Of a stretch of 64,000 bases of DNA, positions 35,526-44,034 are shown one piece after another. Each line of letters begins with the position of its first letter. The stretch's first letter is position 1. The notes below the pieces were generated by a model. That model was not told where the DNA came from and made no database searches. It saw only the letters and a program-made list of their open reading frames with translations. The stretch is from Spirochaetaceae bacterium (GTDB taxonomy: Bacteria; Spirochaetota; Leptospiria; Leptospirales; Leptonemataceae), in the NCBI GenBank assembly GCA_002729885.1, contig PBUB01000028.1, positions 1-64,000 of the forward strand, given 5' to 3'. A program made the translations under genes and the position numbers.

Positions 35526-36662
35526 TCACGTCCCGGATTCCATAGGCCGATGCTTTTTTCGGTATTCTCCGGGAGAAAGGCCGGTTCGGTTGCGAAAAGC
35601 CTGATTGAACACTGACTTTGAATTGAAACCCACATCCATGGCGATGCCAAGAATGCTGTCATCGCTTTGCCTGAGCCTACGACAGGCTTCCTCTACGCGG
35701 TATCCATTGACGAATTGATTGAAGTTTTGCTTCCAGTGAGCATTGATGATCCCGGAAAGCATTTCGCGGGACACAGGTTGCTTTTCAGACAATGCCTGAG
35801 CCATAGATGCCAGGTTTAAATCTTCCACAAGAAAAAGCTTTTCCTGGACCATGAGATTCTGAATTTCCTGAATCAGCGACTGCGAATCCGTGCTGAGCTT
35901 TCGAACCCTGCTGACCGCAGGGAATCGCTGTAAATACAGGAATAATCCGCATACTGAAAAGGTGATAATGGCCGCACCCATTCCATGCCATGGCCCATCC
36001 AGTGCCAGCCGATATTGCGCAAAGACGCTAATGGCTGTTCCAAGACCACCCATGCCGGCAAGCATGGGAATCCAGAATCTGGCCGGACCCGGCACCAGCT
36101 CTCGATTTCTCCAGGCAATCCAGATTAGTTGAAGGGCCACCAATACAGAGGCCAACCGGGGTAGATAGGAAATTGTATAGAGCAAACAATCACGATGGGG
36201 CGAATCCGGATGGGACCACTGTGCTATGGATAGCCTGGAAAAGGCCTCCAGAGTCAGAGCTTCCAGACGAGATAGAATCAATGCCATTCCCACAAGTGGG
36301 ATGCCAATGAGCAAACGGCGAGCCAGCATCGCAGAACTGTCCGGTCTCAAGAGCCGGGAACCGTAGGTCCAGAATAGAAGTGGAAATACCAGGGCGGCAA
36401 GAAACTGTATTGCTCCAGTCCAGACCAGCACCGAATCCGGAACTCTAGATAGAATCAATCCAGTATGGCCCTGCCAGACTCCAAGAGAAACCATCATTCC
36501 CGCACCGGCCATATCCGGAAGGCGCTTCTGAGGCCGAATGAGAAAACCCATGCAAAGCAAAAAGCTCAGCAAAGAGCCCAGGAGTACCGGAATGGCCCAG
36601 AAGATCACAGTTCGAAGGATGCCCATGGCAAAAAGCAGGCAATCGAAAAAGTCCCGGATCAT
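35526..36662 (-). CDS. AraC-family regulator with a multi-pass membrane N-terminus
   Basis: The first ~235 residues contain about seven hydrophobic segments, then a linker and the C-terminal AraC helix-turn-helix pair, with DDSILGIAMDVGFNSKSVFNQAFRNRTGLSPGEYRK as its best conserved part. A DNA-binding domain tethered to the membrane would act from the inner membrane in response to an envelope or external signal. The gene is divergent from an SDR gene across only 42 bp and lies upstream-adjacent to the osmoprotectant operon, so either could be its target. Confidence 0.88.
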   Translation of the reverse strand: MIRDFFDCLLFAMGILRTVIFWAIPVLLGSLLSFLLCMGFLIRPQKRLPDMAGAGMMVSLGVWQGHTGLILSRVPDSVLVWTGAIQFLAALVFPLLFWTYGSRLLRPDSSAMLARRLLIGIPLVGMALILSRLEALTLEAFSRLSIAQWSHPDSPHRDCLLYTISYLPRLASVLVALQLIWIAWRNRELVPGPARFWIPMLAGMGGLGTAISVFAQYRLALDGPWHGMGAAIITFSVCGLFLYLQRFPAVSRVRKLSTDSQSLIQEIQNLMVQEKLFLVEDLNLASMAQALSEKQPVSREMLSGIINAHWKQNFNQFVNGYRVEEACRRLRQSDDSILGIAMDVGFNSKSVFNQAFRNRTGLSPGEYRKKHRPMESGT

Positions 36663-36704
36663 GAATCCGGTCGATTTCCAGTCTATTTATTGTAGAATAT
36701 AGCC

Positions 36705-37670
36705 ATGAAACTATTTATCACAGGTGCCTCCGGATTCGTAGGAGGAGCCATAGTCAATAAATTGGCCCACAAGCATACGATCCTGGCCATGTCCCGATCT
36801 GAATCTAGCGATGCCAGAATTAAGGGTCTGGGCGCGAAACCGGTTCGGGGATCCCTGGATAACCTGGAGGGCATTGATCTTACCGGAGTGGATTGCATCG
36901 TTCACTGTGCCGCCTTCGTTGGCCCCTGGGGGAGCCGAAAGGATTTCTTTAAGGGAAACGTAGAAGGAACCCGTGCACTGCTTGATGCGGCCAGCCAGGC
37001 CGGTGTTCGCAGATTCATTCACATGGGCACCGAGGCTGCCCTGTTTCGTGGCCAGAACATGCACGAGATCGATGAAACCTATCCCTATCCGGCCAGAACT
37101 CCTTACCTGTACAGCGAAAGCAAAGGAGAGGCAGAAAGGCTGGTTTTGAACTATGAATCCGGGATGGAAAGGATTGTGTTACGTCCTCGTTTCGTCTGGG
37201 GGCCAGGAGACACGTCGGTTCGCAGGGTATTAAAACAAATGGTGGATGAAGGAAAGTTCATGTGGATCGGAGGGGGAACAGCACTTACCTCCACCACATA
37301 CATCGATAACCTGGTACATGCTGTAGAACTTGCGCTAACGGCAGGCCGCAGCGGGCGGGCCTATTTCATAACCGATGGTGAAAATAGAACGTTTAAAGAG
37401 TTTCTGACGGCTATGATGGATACCCAGGGAGTGCGCCTTCCTGAGAAAAAGATTCCGGCCTGGTTGGCCAGCACTGCCGCCCGCCTGGTGGAAGGTAGCT
37501 TTCGCATGGTTGGAGCGAAATCGGAACCACCTCTTATGCGCTTTCCCACGGATCTAATGGGCCGCGAATGCACCATTCGGATTGACCGGGCGAGACAGGA
37601 ACTGGGCTACGAACCGATTGTTACCGTGGAAAATGGGATGCAGGCCCTTCGCGCCGAAGTAGCAAACTGA
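36705..37670 (+). CDS. extended SDR, NAD-dependent epimerase / 3-beta-hydroxysteroid dehydrogenase-like
   Basis: The NAD(P)-binding motif is GASGFVG (7-13), with a catalytic Tyr136-x3-Lys140 in YLYSESKGE. The C-terminal half, with RFVWGPGDTSVRRVLKQMVDEGKFMWIGGG, is like NSDHL/3-beta-HSD and epimerase proteins. It likely oxidises or epimerises a sugar nucleotide, sterol-like or polyketide-like substrate, which cannot be chosen from sequence. It is divergent from the AraC regulator and followed by a 2OG-Fe(II) oxygenase, so the three may form a small module. Confidence 0.9.
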   Translation: MKLFITGASGFVGGAIVNKLAHKHTILAMSRSESSDARIKGLGAKPVRGSLDNLEGIDLTGVDCIVHCAAFVGPWGSRKDFFKGNVEGTRALLDAASQAGVRRFIHMGTEAALFRGQNMHEIDETYPYPARTPYLYSESKGEAERLVLNYESGMERIVLRPRFVWGPGDTSVRRVLKQMVDEGKFMWIGGGTALTSTTYIDNLVHAVELALTAGRSGRAYFITDGENRTFKEFLTAMMDTQGVRLPEKKIPAWLASTAARLVEGSFRMVGAKSEPPLMRFPTDLMGRECTIRIDRARQELGYEPIVTVENGMQALRAEVAN

Positions 37671-37739
37671 GCGCTGCATCTGGAGTAAAAAAATGGCTTT
37701 TTGATTGCTTTCCTGTGCGGAGGAGTCCTCTGGAATAAG

Positions 37740-38696
37740 ATGAGTTATTTTCCAGCGATGGATCTGAAGAATAGGCCCGATCTCCCCGGAAACCAGGCTC
37801 TGATAGAAACAGTGGGAAAAGCTGCTTCAGAGTCTGGCTTTTTGATCCTGACGAATCATGGCATCCAGCAAGGGCTGAGTGATCGGTGCTTTTCTATGTG
37901 CCAGGAATTCTTTGATCTACAAAGCGAAGCAAAGATCAAATTTGCCACACAGCGATTTTTGCCTTCCAATAGTAATTCCTATCGCGGCTACTTCCCTGTA
38001 ATTGCCGGAGATCCATCTCAGAAAGAAGGATTTGAGTTCGGTCAATGTAGTTCCCCGGATTCGCGGTTCCCGGAAACGTTAAGGTGGCCGGAGATCCAGG
38101 GATTTGAAGCTACCCTCAAGAAAATGCATGCAGAGCTTACCCGACTGGGGCTTTACATGCTTTCGCTTCTGGGTCTTTACCTGGGCCACAGACAGGACTG
38201 GATGCAAAAGGATTTCGCCGACGGTATGTCCACCTTTCGCATCATACATTATCCTGGGAATACACAGTCGCAGTCTTTTCAGTCGCCAAACGAGTTAACC
38301 TACTCCACTCCAGATCATACAGATTCAGGATTTATCACTCTTCTTTTTCAGGACAATACCGGAGGACTGGAAGCGCTCTTTCCGGATGGCCAGTGGAGGG
38401 AAGTTCCGCCAACAGAAGGGGCCATCGTCATGAACCTCGGAGATCTTCTGGCATTCCTGAGTGGCCATAGATTGAAAGCCACAAGACATCGAGTGCGAAC
38501 TCCTTCTGGCTCCAGACTCAGTATGCCATTTTTCTTTGAGCCATCCCCCGGCACTCTCATTCCCTGGCCTTACAAAGGCGGGGCAATTTCCGGATCGTAT
38601 CGTGAGGGAGAGCTGGTACCCTACGCTGATTTCCTGGAAAAGAAGATCCAATCCTTTGGAGAATACTCGGTGGGGTCATCGAGGAAGGATCATTGA
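37740..38696 (+). CDS. 2-oxoglutarate/Fe(II)-dependent oxygenase, isopenicillin-N-synthase-like
   Basis: The DIOX_N-like start (ESGFLILTNHGI) is followed by a jelly-roll core holding DHTDSGFITLLFQ, which gives iron ligands His193 and Asp195, a distal His in KATRHRV, and the 2OG-binding Arg-x-Ser in RLSMPFFFEP. This is the arrangement of IPNS/flavonol-synthase-like oxidases. ATG at 37740 is chosen over TTG at 37701 because the conserved part begins just after it and GGA lies eight bases upstream. It probably hydroxylates or desaturates a small molecule. It lies 69 bp after the SDR gene on the same strand. Confidence 0.9.
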   Translation: MSYFPAMDLKNRPDLPGNQALIETVGKAASESGFLILTNHGIQQGLSDRCFSMCQEFFDLQSEAKIKFATQRFLPSNSNSYRGYFPVIAGDPSQKEGFEFGQCSSPDSRFPETLRWPEIQGFEATLKKMHAELTRLGLYMLSLLGLYLGHRQDWMQKDFADGMSTFRIIHYPGNTQSQSFQSPNELTYSTPDHTDSGFITLLFQDNTGGLEALFPDGQWREVPPTEGAIVMNLGDLLAFLSGHRLKATRHRVRTPSGSRLSMPFFFEPSPGTLIPWPYKGGAISGSYREGELVPYADFLEKKIQSFGEYSVGSSRKDH

Positions 38697-38850
38697 GCAA
38701 ATCAATGATTAACCGAGAATGAGAATGGCCTCTTCGTTTAGACTGCTTCCGCCGGATTCTAAAACGCACTGGCGCTTCGCACAGCTATTCGACAGCGCTT
38801 CGATGCAAGAATACCTGCCGTTCCATGCTGCAAGAACCGTTCGAACCGGG

Positions 38851-40062
38851 TTACTTTCGTGACATTCTTAGCAGGAGATAATCCAGACCGAATATGGACC
38901 CTACGATAGTTCCCAGTATCAGGAACGTTACCAGAGGTTCCCAGATCAAGAATCCTCCCAGAATACCCAGAAAACATCCCAGGTACTGGATGTATTGTAA
39001 TTGATCGGAAGTGGAATTCAAAAGCAATCTTTCCAGGCGAATTTCATCCAGCTTTCGCAGGTTGTCGGTGATGATTTCCTGGACATTGATTTGCTCAACC
39101 AGGAAGAGTACGCCGTTCAAAACTGCCTCTTCCAGAACATCGCCTCTTTTTTCCATCATTTCTGGCAGATGATGCAGATACTCCACGAGCTGGTCTTCAT
39201 AATGATCCATGGTAAACGTCATGGAATCTACCAGCTCTTCCAGTCTTTCGCTTACATCCTTGTCCCCGGAAAAAAGCCGATACAGCTTCAGTACTCCACT
39301 TTCCAGTCCGCCTACATCTTCGAAGTCGATGCCCTTTACGAATTGTTTGATGTTTCTCTTGAATTCATCCGAGCGAATGAAGCCCTGAATGTAATGCTCC
39401 GCCATATCAATGACATCGTTTACAAACTCAGGTTGATTGATGACCTCTCGAATGGTTCGCGTAAGGTTTTCCCGATGATGAGTAATAAGTCCGGATTCCC
39501 GAATCTGCTCCAGAATGAGCTCCGGATTGATGATTTCTCGACTGATGGATTCACCCAGCTTCAGCGCGATGCGTTCTTTGCGGGATGGAATAAGTCCCTG
39601 TCCCAGTAGAGGCCTTTTATGTCTGGGATGAAATAGCATCTTGATGGCCACCCAGTTGGTTCCGAATCCGATGAGCCCGGATACGGTAAGCATGCGAAGC
39701 AGTCCTTTCAATTCCAGGGTATGATCTCGAAACGGCAGGGTTACTGTGCCGCTGAAGTCCCAGAACATGGACAGAAGAAAGCCTACTCCGGTAACCCAGG
39801 GGAGTAACTTCAATAGAAACAGTGCGATGGAGAACCCTGAGTCCGGCGCCGGAGGTACTTCCTGAGGAGGCTTCTGTTCCGGCAGAACGCGAATGGCCCA
39901 TTTCTGCAGAAAGCCACTTAGCCTGGAAAGATCCAGGCCCTCAAGTTTGCTTTCGCCGGATCCTGCAGATGATTCTCGCGATTCAGTTGGACGCGAAGGG
40001 GCACCGTTGGACGATTTCTCTGCCGGATCCCCGGCACTCTTGGATTCTTTGTTTTCTTCCAT
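38851..40062 (-). CDS. DUF445 membrane protein
   Basis: After a ~75-residue Ser/Glu-rich lead, a first membrane segment pair (about residues 85-120 and 140-160) surrounds FGTNWVAIKMLFHPRHKRPLLGQGLIPSRKERIALKLGESI, the DUF445 hallmark. A long coiled, charged middle and a final membrane pair at the C-terminus (YIQYLGCFLGILGGFLIWEPLVTFLILGTIVGSIFG) complete the family form. The role of DUF445 is not established. ATG at 40062 (MEENKESK) was chosen over 40098. It is 48 bp after hslU, at the end of the hslV-hslU group. Confidence 0.9.
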   Translation of the reverse strand: MEENKESKSAGDPAEKSSNGAPSRPTESRESSAGSGESKLEGLDLSRLSGFLQKWAIRVLPEQKPPQEVPPAPDSGFSIALFLLKLLPWVTGVGFLLSMFWDFSGTVTLPFRDHTLELKGLLRMLTVSGLIGFGTNWVAIKMLFHPRHKRPLLGQGLIPSRKERIALKLGESISREIINPELILEQIRESGLITHHRENLTRTIREVINQPEFVNDVIDMAEHYIQGFIRSDEFKRNIKQFVKGIDFEDVGGLESGVLKLYRLFSGDKDVSERLEELVDSMTFTMDHYEDQLVEYLHHLPEMMEKRGDVLEEAVLNGVLFLVEQINVQEIITDNLRKLDEIRLERLLLNSTSDQLQYIQYLGCFLGILGGFLIWEPLVTFLILGTIVGSIFGLDYLLLRMSRK

Positions 40063-40110
40063 GTTTTTTGCGAAACCTGTGGCTCCTAAGAGCCGCACTA
40101 CAGCCTTCGA

Positions 40111-41640
40111 CTACAGAATGTACTGGCTCAGATCTCGATTCTCCACTATGGATTGCAGTCGATCCTGCACAAAGGCCCGATCCACCACCACTTTCTTGTT
40201 TTCGATATCCGGGGCCTGAAAGGACACCTCTTCAAGTAGATGCTCCATTATAGTATGCAGTCGGCGGGCACCAATGTTTTCGGTCTGATCATTTACGCGA
40301 AAAGCCACGGATGCGATTTCTTCCAGGCCGTCGTCAGAAAAAGTAAGATCCACATCCTCGGTTGCCAGCAAAGCCTGAGCCTGACGCGTCAGGGAATTCT
40401 CCGGGCCGGTAAGGATCTGTAAGAAGTCCTTCTCCGTTAGCTTTTCCAGTTCCACTCGAATGGGAAAACGTCCCTGCAGCTCAGGAATTAGATCCGATGG
40501 GCGAGTGGCATGAAATGCACCGGCAGCCACGAACAGTATATGATCGGTTTTTACCGGACCATGTCGCGTATTCACAGTGGCGCCTTCCACAATGGGAAGT
40601 AAATCTCGCTGAACGCCTTCCCGGCTTACATCCGGACTGCCCCCCGCATTCTTTCCGCAAACCTTGTCAATTTCATCGATAAACACAATACCAAGTTGCT
40701 CGGTGCGACGTACGGCCTCGGACTGTACCTTTTCTGGATCAACGAGCTTCTCCAGCTCTTCATTAAAAAGGATCTTTCGCGCATCTTCTACAGATACCTT
40801 TCTCCGCTTGCTTTTTTTGGGCATGATGTCGCCCAGCATGTTCTGGAGCTGCATATCCATCTCTTCCATGTTTGGTCCGGACAATACCTGAACCATGGGC
40901 GAAGATTGGCTGGAAACTTCGATTTCAATTTCCTTGTCATCGAATTCTCCGGCCTTCAGTTTCTGGCGCATCAATTCCCGGACTCGCGCCTTTTTCTCTG
41001 CATCTTCCTGGCCGTTTCCATCGGATGACGCTGTGCTCTGAACAGGGGCGCTTTCTGCATTTGCGGCGGATTGCGATTCAGAAGAGCTGCCCTGACCGGT
41101 CATTTGCTCAAAGGACCTCTGCAAATTGCGTGCGAAATCGCTCAGATCGCCGATTCCACCTGATGAAGAGGCACTGCTGGATTTAGAGCTGGAACCGGGA
41201 AGCAGTGCATCCAGTATGCGTTCCTCTGTATTCTTTCTCGCCTGTTCTTCTACGGTGGCCTGGAACTCCTTTTTTACCAGGTTCACAGCACCGGATACCA
41301 GATCCCGAATCATGGACTCAACATCTCGACCAACATAACCAACTTCAGTGTATTTGGTGGCTTCCACTTTAACAAAGGGAGCCCCGCTTAATCTAGCCAG
41401 GCGGCGGGCAATCTCGGTCTTACCGCAACCGGTGGGACCAATCATTACAATGTTTTTGGGATAGATTTCTTCCTGGAGAAATGAATCCTCCACGCGCTGA
41501 CGACGGACTCGGTTTCGAATGGCGATGGCCACAGCTTTCTTTGCATCTCGCTGACCAACAATATACTTGTCCAGTTCGCCAACTATCTGCGTGGGTGTCA
41601 TGGTCTCCACGCTAATCCTTTCTTCTAGATGATCTGACAT
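40111..41640 (-). CDS. hslU: ATP-dependent protease ATPase subunit HslU
   Basis: HslU is the AAA+ hexamer that unfolds substrates for HslV. Walker A is GPTGCGKT (68-75), the pore loop GYVG (101-104), and Walker B lies in [11 protein letters not shown]. Residues about 150-212 within the I domain are Ser-rich low complexity ([25 protein letters not shown]) and explain the 509-residue length, against roughly 440-480 in most HslU. ATG at 41640 is supported by AGAGGAA five bases upstream. It is 28 bp after hslV and before DUF445. Confidence 0.97.
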   Translation of the reverse strand: MSDHLEERISVETMTPTQIVGELDKYIVGQRDAKKAVAIAIRNRVRRQRVEDSFLQEEIYPKNIVMIGPTGCGKTEIARRLARLSGAPFVKVEATKYTEVGYVGRDVESMIRDLVSGAVNLVKKEFQATVEEQARKNTEERILDALLPGSSSKSSSASSSGGIGDLSDFARNLQRSFEQMTGQGSSSESQSAANAESAPVQSTASSDGNGQEDAEKKARVRELMRQKLKAGEFDDKEIEIEVSSQSSPMVQVLSGPNMEEMDMQLQNMLGDIMPKKSKRRKVSVEDARKILFNEELEKLVDPEKVQSEAVRRTEQLGIVFIDEIDKVCGKNAGGSPDVSREGVQRDLLPIVEGATVNTRHGPVKTDHILFVAAGAFHATRPSDLIPELQGRFPIRVELEKLTEKDFLQILTGPENSLTRQAQALLATEDVDLTFSDDGLEEIASVAFRVNDQTENIGARRLHTIMEHLLEEVSFQAPDIENKKVVVDRAFVQDRLQSIVENRDLSQYIL

Positions 41641-41668
41641 GAATTCCTCTGGCTGGGCTCCCGGCGAA

Positions 41669-42211
41669 TCAGGAATCCTCCAGCACTTCAATACTAATGT
41701 TGTTGTTCGTAAATACACAGATGTCGCCGGCAATATTCATGGCTCGGTCAACAATATCCCGGGCGCTCATATCCGTGTTTTCGAGAAGGGCTCTGGCTGC
41801 TGCCAGAGCGTAGTTACCACCGGAGCCTATGGCAAGAATACCATCGTCGGAGCTAATTACATCCCCGGTTCCGGAAATTAAAAAGGCTTCTTTCGGATCG
41901 GCAACAATTAGCAGCGCTTCCAGACGACGAAGCATACGGTCCGTTCTCCACTCCCGGGCCAGTTCCACAGCGGCTCGGCTGAGCTGGCTCCTGTATTGCT
42001 CCACTTTCTTCTCGAAGAGCTCAAATAGAGTAAAGGCATCTGCGGCGGAACCGGCAAAGCCTGCTACGATATCTTTTCCATCCAGACGACGGATTTTCCG
42101 GGCCCCACCTTTCATTACTGTGTTGCCCATGCTAACCTGACCATCGCCTCCGATCGCCGTTTGACCGTTGCGACGGACGCAGAGTATGGTAGTTGAACGA
42201 ATGCGAGCCAT
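41669..42211 (-). CDS. hslV: ATP-dependent protease peptidase subunit HslV
   Basis: HslV is the proteasome-like peptidase of the HslUV complex. Following ATG 42211 the sequence [16 protein letters not shown] aligns with the E. coli start MTTIVSVRRNG, so Thr7 should become the N-terminal nucleophile after removal of a six-residue propeptide. GDGQVSMG and [14 protein letters not shown] are the other family motifs. The 180-residue length is normal. An upstream ATG at 42241 would add ten residues and is less likely. Confidence 0.97.
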   Translation of the reverse strand: MARIRSTTILCVRRNGQTAIGGDGQVSMGNTVMKGGARKIRRLDGKDIVAGFAGSAADAFTLFELFEKKVEQYRSQLSRAAVELAREWRTDRMLRRLEALLIVADPKEAFLISGTGDVISSDDGILAIGSGGNYALAAARALLENTDMSARDIVDRAMNIAGDICVFTNNNISIEVLEDS

Positions 42212-42367
42212 TGAGGCCAGATTTGCCCTGGAAGCAGGCACGTAAAACCGTTTTTGGCAGATTAGCAGTCTGTGACTGACTCAGGCCGGGCCTTAAAGAA
42301 TCCTCCAATCCGGGGCGATGCCTCCCTCAGCCGCCGAATAGGTATCCAATGCAGTTACAGGCGAAAA

Positions 42368-42387
42368 CTCAAGGGGCCGCCCTTGAG
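42368..42387 (-). terminator. second hairpin downstream of the exported-protein gene
   Basis: CTCAAGGG and CCCTTGAG are perfect 8-bp arms around GCCG. Read on the minus strand the stem is followed by TTTTC, a weak T-run. It is the second of two hairpins behind the gene at 42500-43243. Confidence 0.5.
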
Positions 42388-42403
42388 CAACGGTCCAGAT
42401 GTA

Positions 42404-42429
42404 CAAAGAAAAGGCCCCTTTCGGGGCCT
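42404..42429 (-). terminator. intrinsic terminator
   Basis: On the minus strand AGGCCCC, loop GAAA, GGGGCCT forms a 7-bp GC-rich stem (42429-42412), followed by TTTTCTTT. It is about 70 bp downstream of the stop of the exported-protein gene. Confidence 0.85.
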
Positions 42430-42499
42430 GAGCGGGAGAAGTGTTCAGATATTGCGAGTTGAAAGCCCTGAACTCCGGGCTTCTTTTAAATAGACGAAA

Positions 42500-43243
42500 T
42501 CAAAGATCGATTTGCCACTCATTTCTTTTATTTCTGCGATCATAATAAGCAGCAATCATCATGTCCATGGAATACAGGGCCGTTCTCAGGTTGGAGAAAA
42601 CCAGCCGGAATGCCTGCAACTGAACCTCCGGAGACATTTTTTCCAGGGTTTCTGGATCCGGATTATAATGCTGCTTTCTGGTAATCAGCTCCATGGTCTG
42701 AATGTAGGGATAATACATCTTCAGCACCTTGCGAGTCCAGAGGCTTGTATTGTAAACACCTCGCTCCATGGAATCCAGCACCAGGCACTTTAGCTCTCCG
42801 TTGGGACCATAGTGCATGGCCAGAACCTTTTTGGAGTTTACAAAGATTCCGTTTCTCCAGGAGCCAGGATTGTCCTCCAGGACAATTTCCTGATAATTGG
42901 TCAGTCCACTGAACCGATCCAATCGAATCAGTTCTTTGTGCTTGGCTTCGATATCCTCTACTGCCTTGCCTACGTTTTCGATTTCCAGCTTTAGAAGTCG
43001 GGTAACCTCGGATCGATACTGGGATTCCTGAGGATTGTTCCCCCAGGATTGTTCAGCCAGGATCAATCCTTGCTCTTTTTGCACACTGTTCAGTGCATCC
43101 TGCTTGGATCGATCATCACAGGTCCGCATCGGATCCACTTCTTTCTTTTCCTCTTCCGCCGGATCTTCAGCAAAGGTAGGAACCAGTAGTGCGCTTGTTA
43201 GAAGCAGCGCCGCGCTTATTGAATATAACAGGGTCCGTTTCAT
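42500..43243 (-). CDS. exported protein, unknown function
   Basis: A signal peptide (MKRTLLYSISAALLLTSALLVPTFAED) precedes a 220-residue charged, mostly helical protein with acidic lead (PAEEEKKEVDP). Two Cys (about residues 43 and 151) could pair. The first half has EQSWGNNPQESQYRSEVTRLLKLEIENVGKAVEDIEAKHKELIRLDRF, consistent with a coiled coil. The family is unknown to me; periplasmic location is likely. It ends at an intrinsic terminator, so it is probably transcribed alone. Confidence 0.7.
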   Translation of the reverse strand: MKRTLLYSISAALLLTSALLVPTFAEDPAEEEKKEVDPMRTCDDRSKQDALNSVQKEQGLILAEQSWGNNPQESQYRSEVTRLLKLEIENVGKAVEDIEAKHKELIRLDRFSGLTNYQEIVLEDNPGSWRNGIFVNSKKVLAMHYGPNGELKCLVLDSMERGVYNTSLWTRKVLKMYYPYIQTMELITRKQHYNPDPETLEKMSPEVQLQAFRLVFSNLRTALYSMDMMIAAYYDRRNKRNEWQIDL

Positions 43244-43614
43244 TCGAGTTCTCCCAATGGAAGCTTCGGCTCCCCATCGCTGAGAATAAATGGAGCGCGG
43301 GAATAAATCCAGAAAAAATGCTCAATTTCTGGAAAAAAAAGCCGATTCCATTACGTCTCATGCGGCGCAGCGGGGTGGTCCACTTCCGGCGAGAATCTAC
43401 TCTTTCGGAAATAATCCGGCCCGAAAATGGCAGAGTTCAAAACTTCAGGTTCCTTGATCTCTACCGGGCCTGCCAGGAAAGGACCCGGACATGAAAAGGT
43501 GGAGAATGAACCCCTATCCGGACCGTCCCGGGATATTTACTATTGCAGGGAACCCACGGTTTCTGCACAGGAAAGCACGGATTTCTGCGAAGATGCCGGA
43601 ATTATGAGCAAAAG
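43244..43614. other. 371-bp spacer without a recognised gene
   Basis: It contains an inverted repeat CCAGAAA (43309-43315)/TTTCTGG (43326-43332) and two copies of GAATAAAT 18 bp apart (about 43283 and 43301). The repeats lie 40-90 bp upstream of the exported-protein start, so they may belong to its promoter. Short open frames exist, but none looks coding. Confidence 0.35.
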
Positions 43615-43995
43615 TCAGGTAGCAGGTCCGGGATTGCAGGAGCGAACAATCGCTTCATAGAAATTGGCGGATATGGTGGTATTGGTGGCGGATGGACAGG
43701 GAGTGGCTACTAAAAGTACGAAACACTGGTCCACTTTACTCTTATAATAATGAGTACGACTGAGTATATCCTGAAATTCACCGTTCAGGCTGTATTGAGC
43801 CGCAGGTTCCATGATCGGGCATCCCTGGGAATGCACAACGACACCAAGCTTGAGCTGGTCCAGGGCATCGGTGCGGGAAATGACCTGTTCCCCTTCCAGG
43901 AAAGTTAGAGGTTCCTCTCCCATCCAGCCGCAGGACAGGAGAAGAGAGCATAGGCCCAGAAGGCCTGAAATGAGGGCTTTTCGCAGTCCGTTCAT
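43615..43995 (-). CDS. small lipoprotein, unknown function
   Basis: ATG at 43995 opens a lipoprotein signal, GLRKALISGLLGLCSLLLSC, with the lipidated Cys near residue 23. The 100-residue mature part has four more Cys, possibly two disulfides (GCPI, DQCF, PCPS, SCNP). No known domain. Longer in-frame starts up to 44160 would overlap the alaS start region. It is divergent from alaS across 39 bp. Confidence 0.65.
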   Translation of the reverse strand: MNGLRKALISGLLGLCSLLLSCGWMGEEPLTFLEGEQVISRTDALDQLKLGVVVHSQGCPIMEPAAQYSLNGEFQDILSRTHYYKSKVDQCFVLLVATPCPSATNTTISANFYEAIVRSCNPGPAT

Positions 43996-44034
43996 GGAGT
44001 CGATGGTCAAATTGGAACCGGGAGTCAGCACGTC

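Larger units (their letters stand above)
42212..42499 (-). other. 288-bp spacer with tandem terminator hairpins
   Basis: Between the hslV start and the end of the next minus-strand gene lie two hairpins (listed separately) and about 150 bp in which I see no gene. The hslV promoter must be here, but no clear -10/-35 pair is visible. Confidence 0.4.

Noticed and set aside
43427-43660. 77-codon open frame between the two exported-protein genes
   Set aside because: It runs into the lipoprotein gene on the opposite strand and has no ribosome site or motif.
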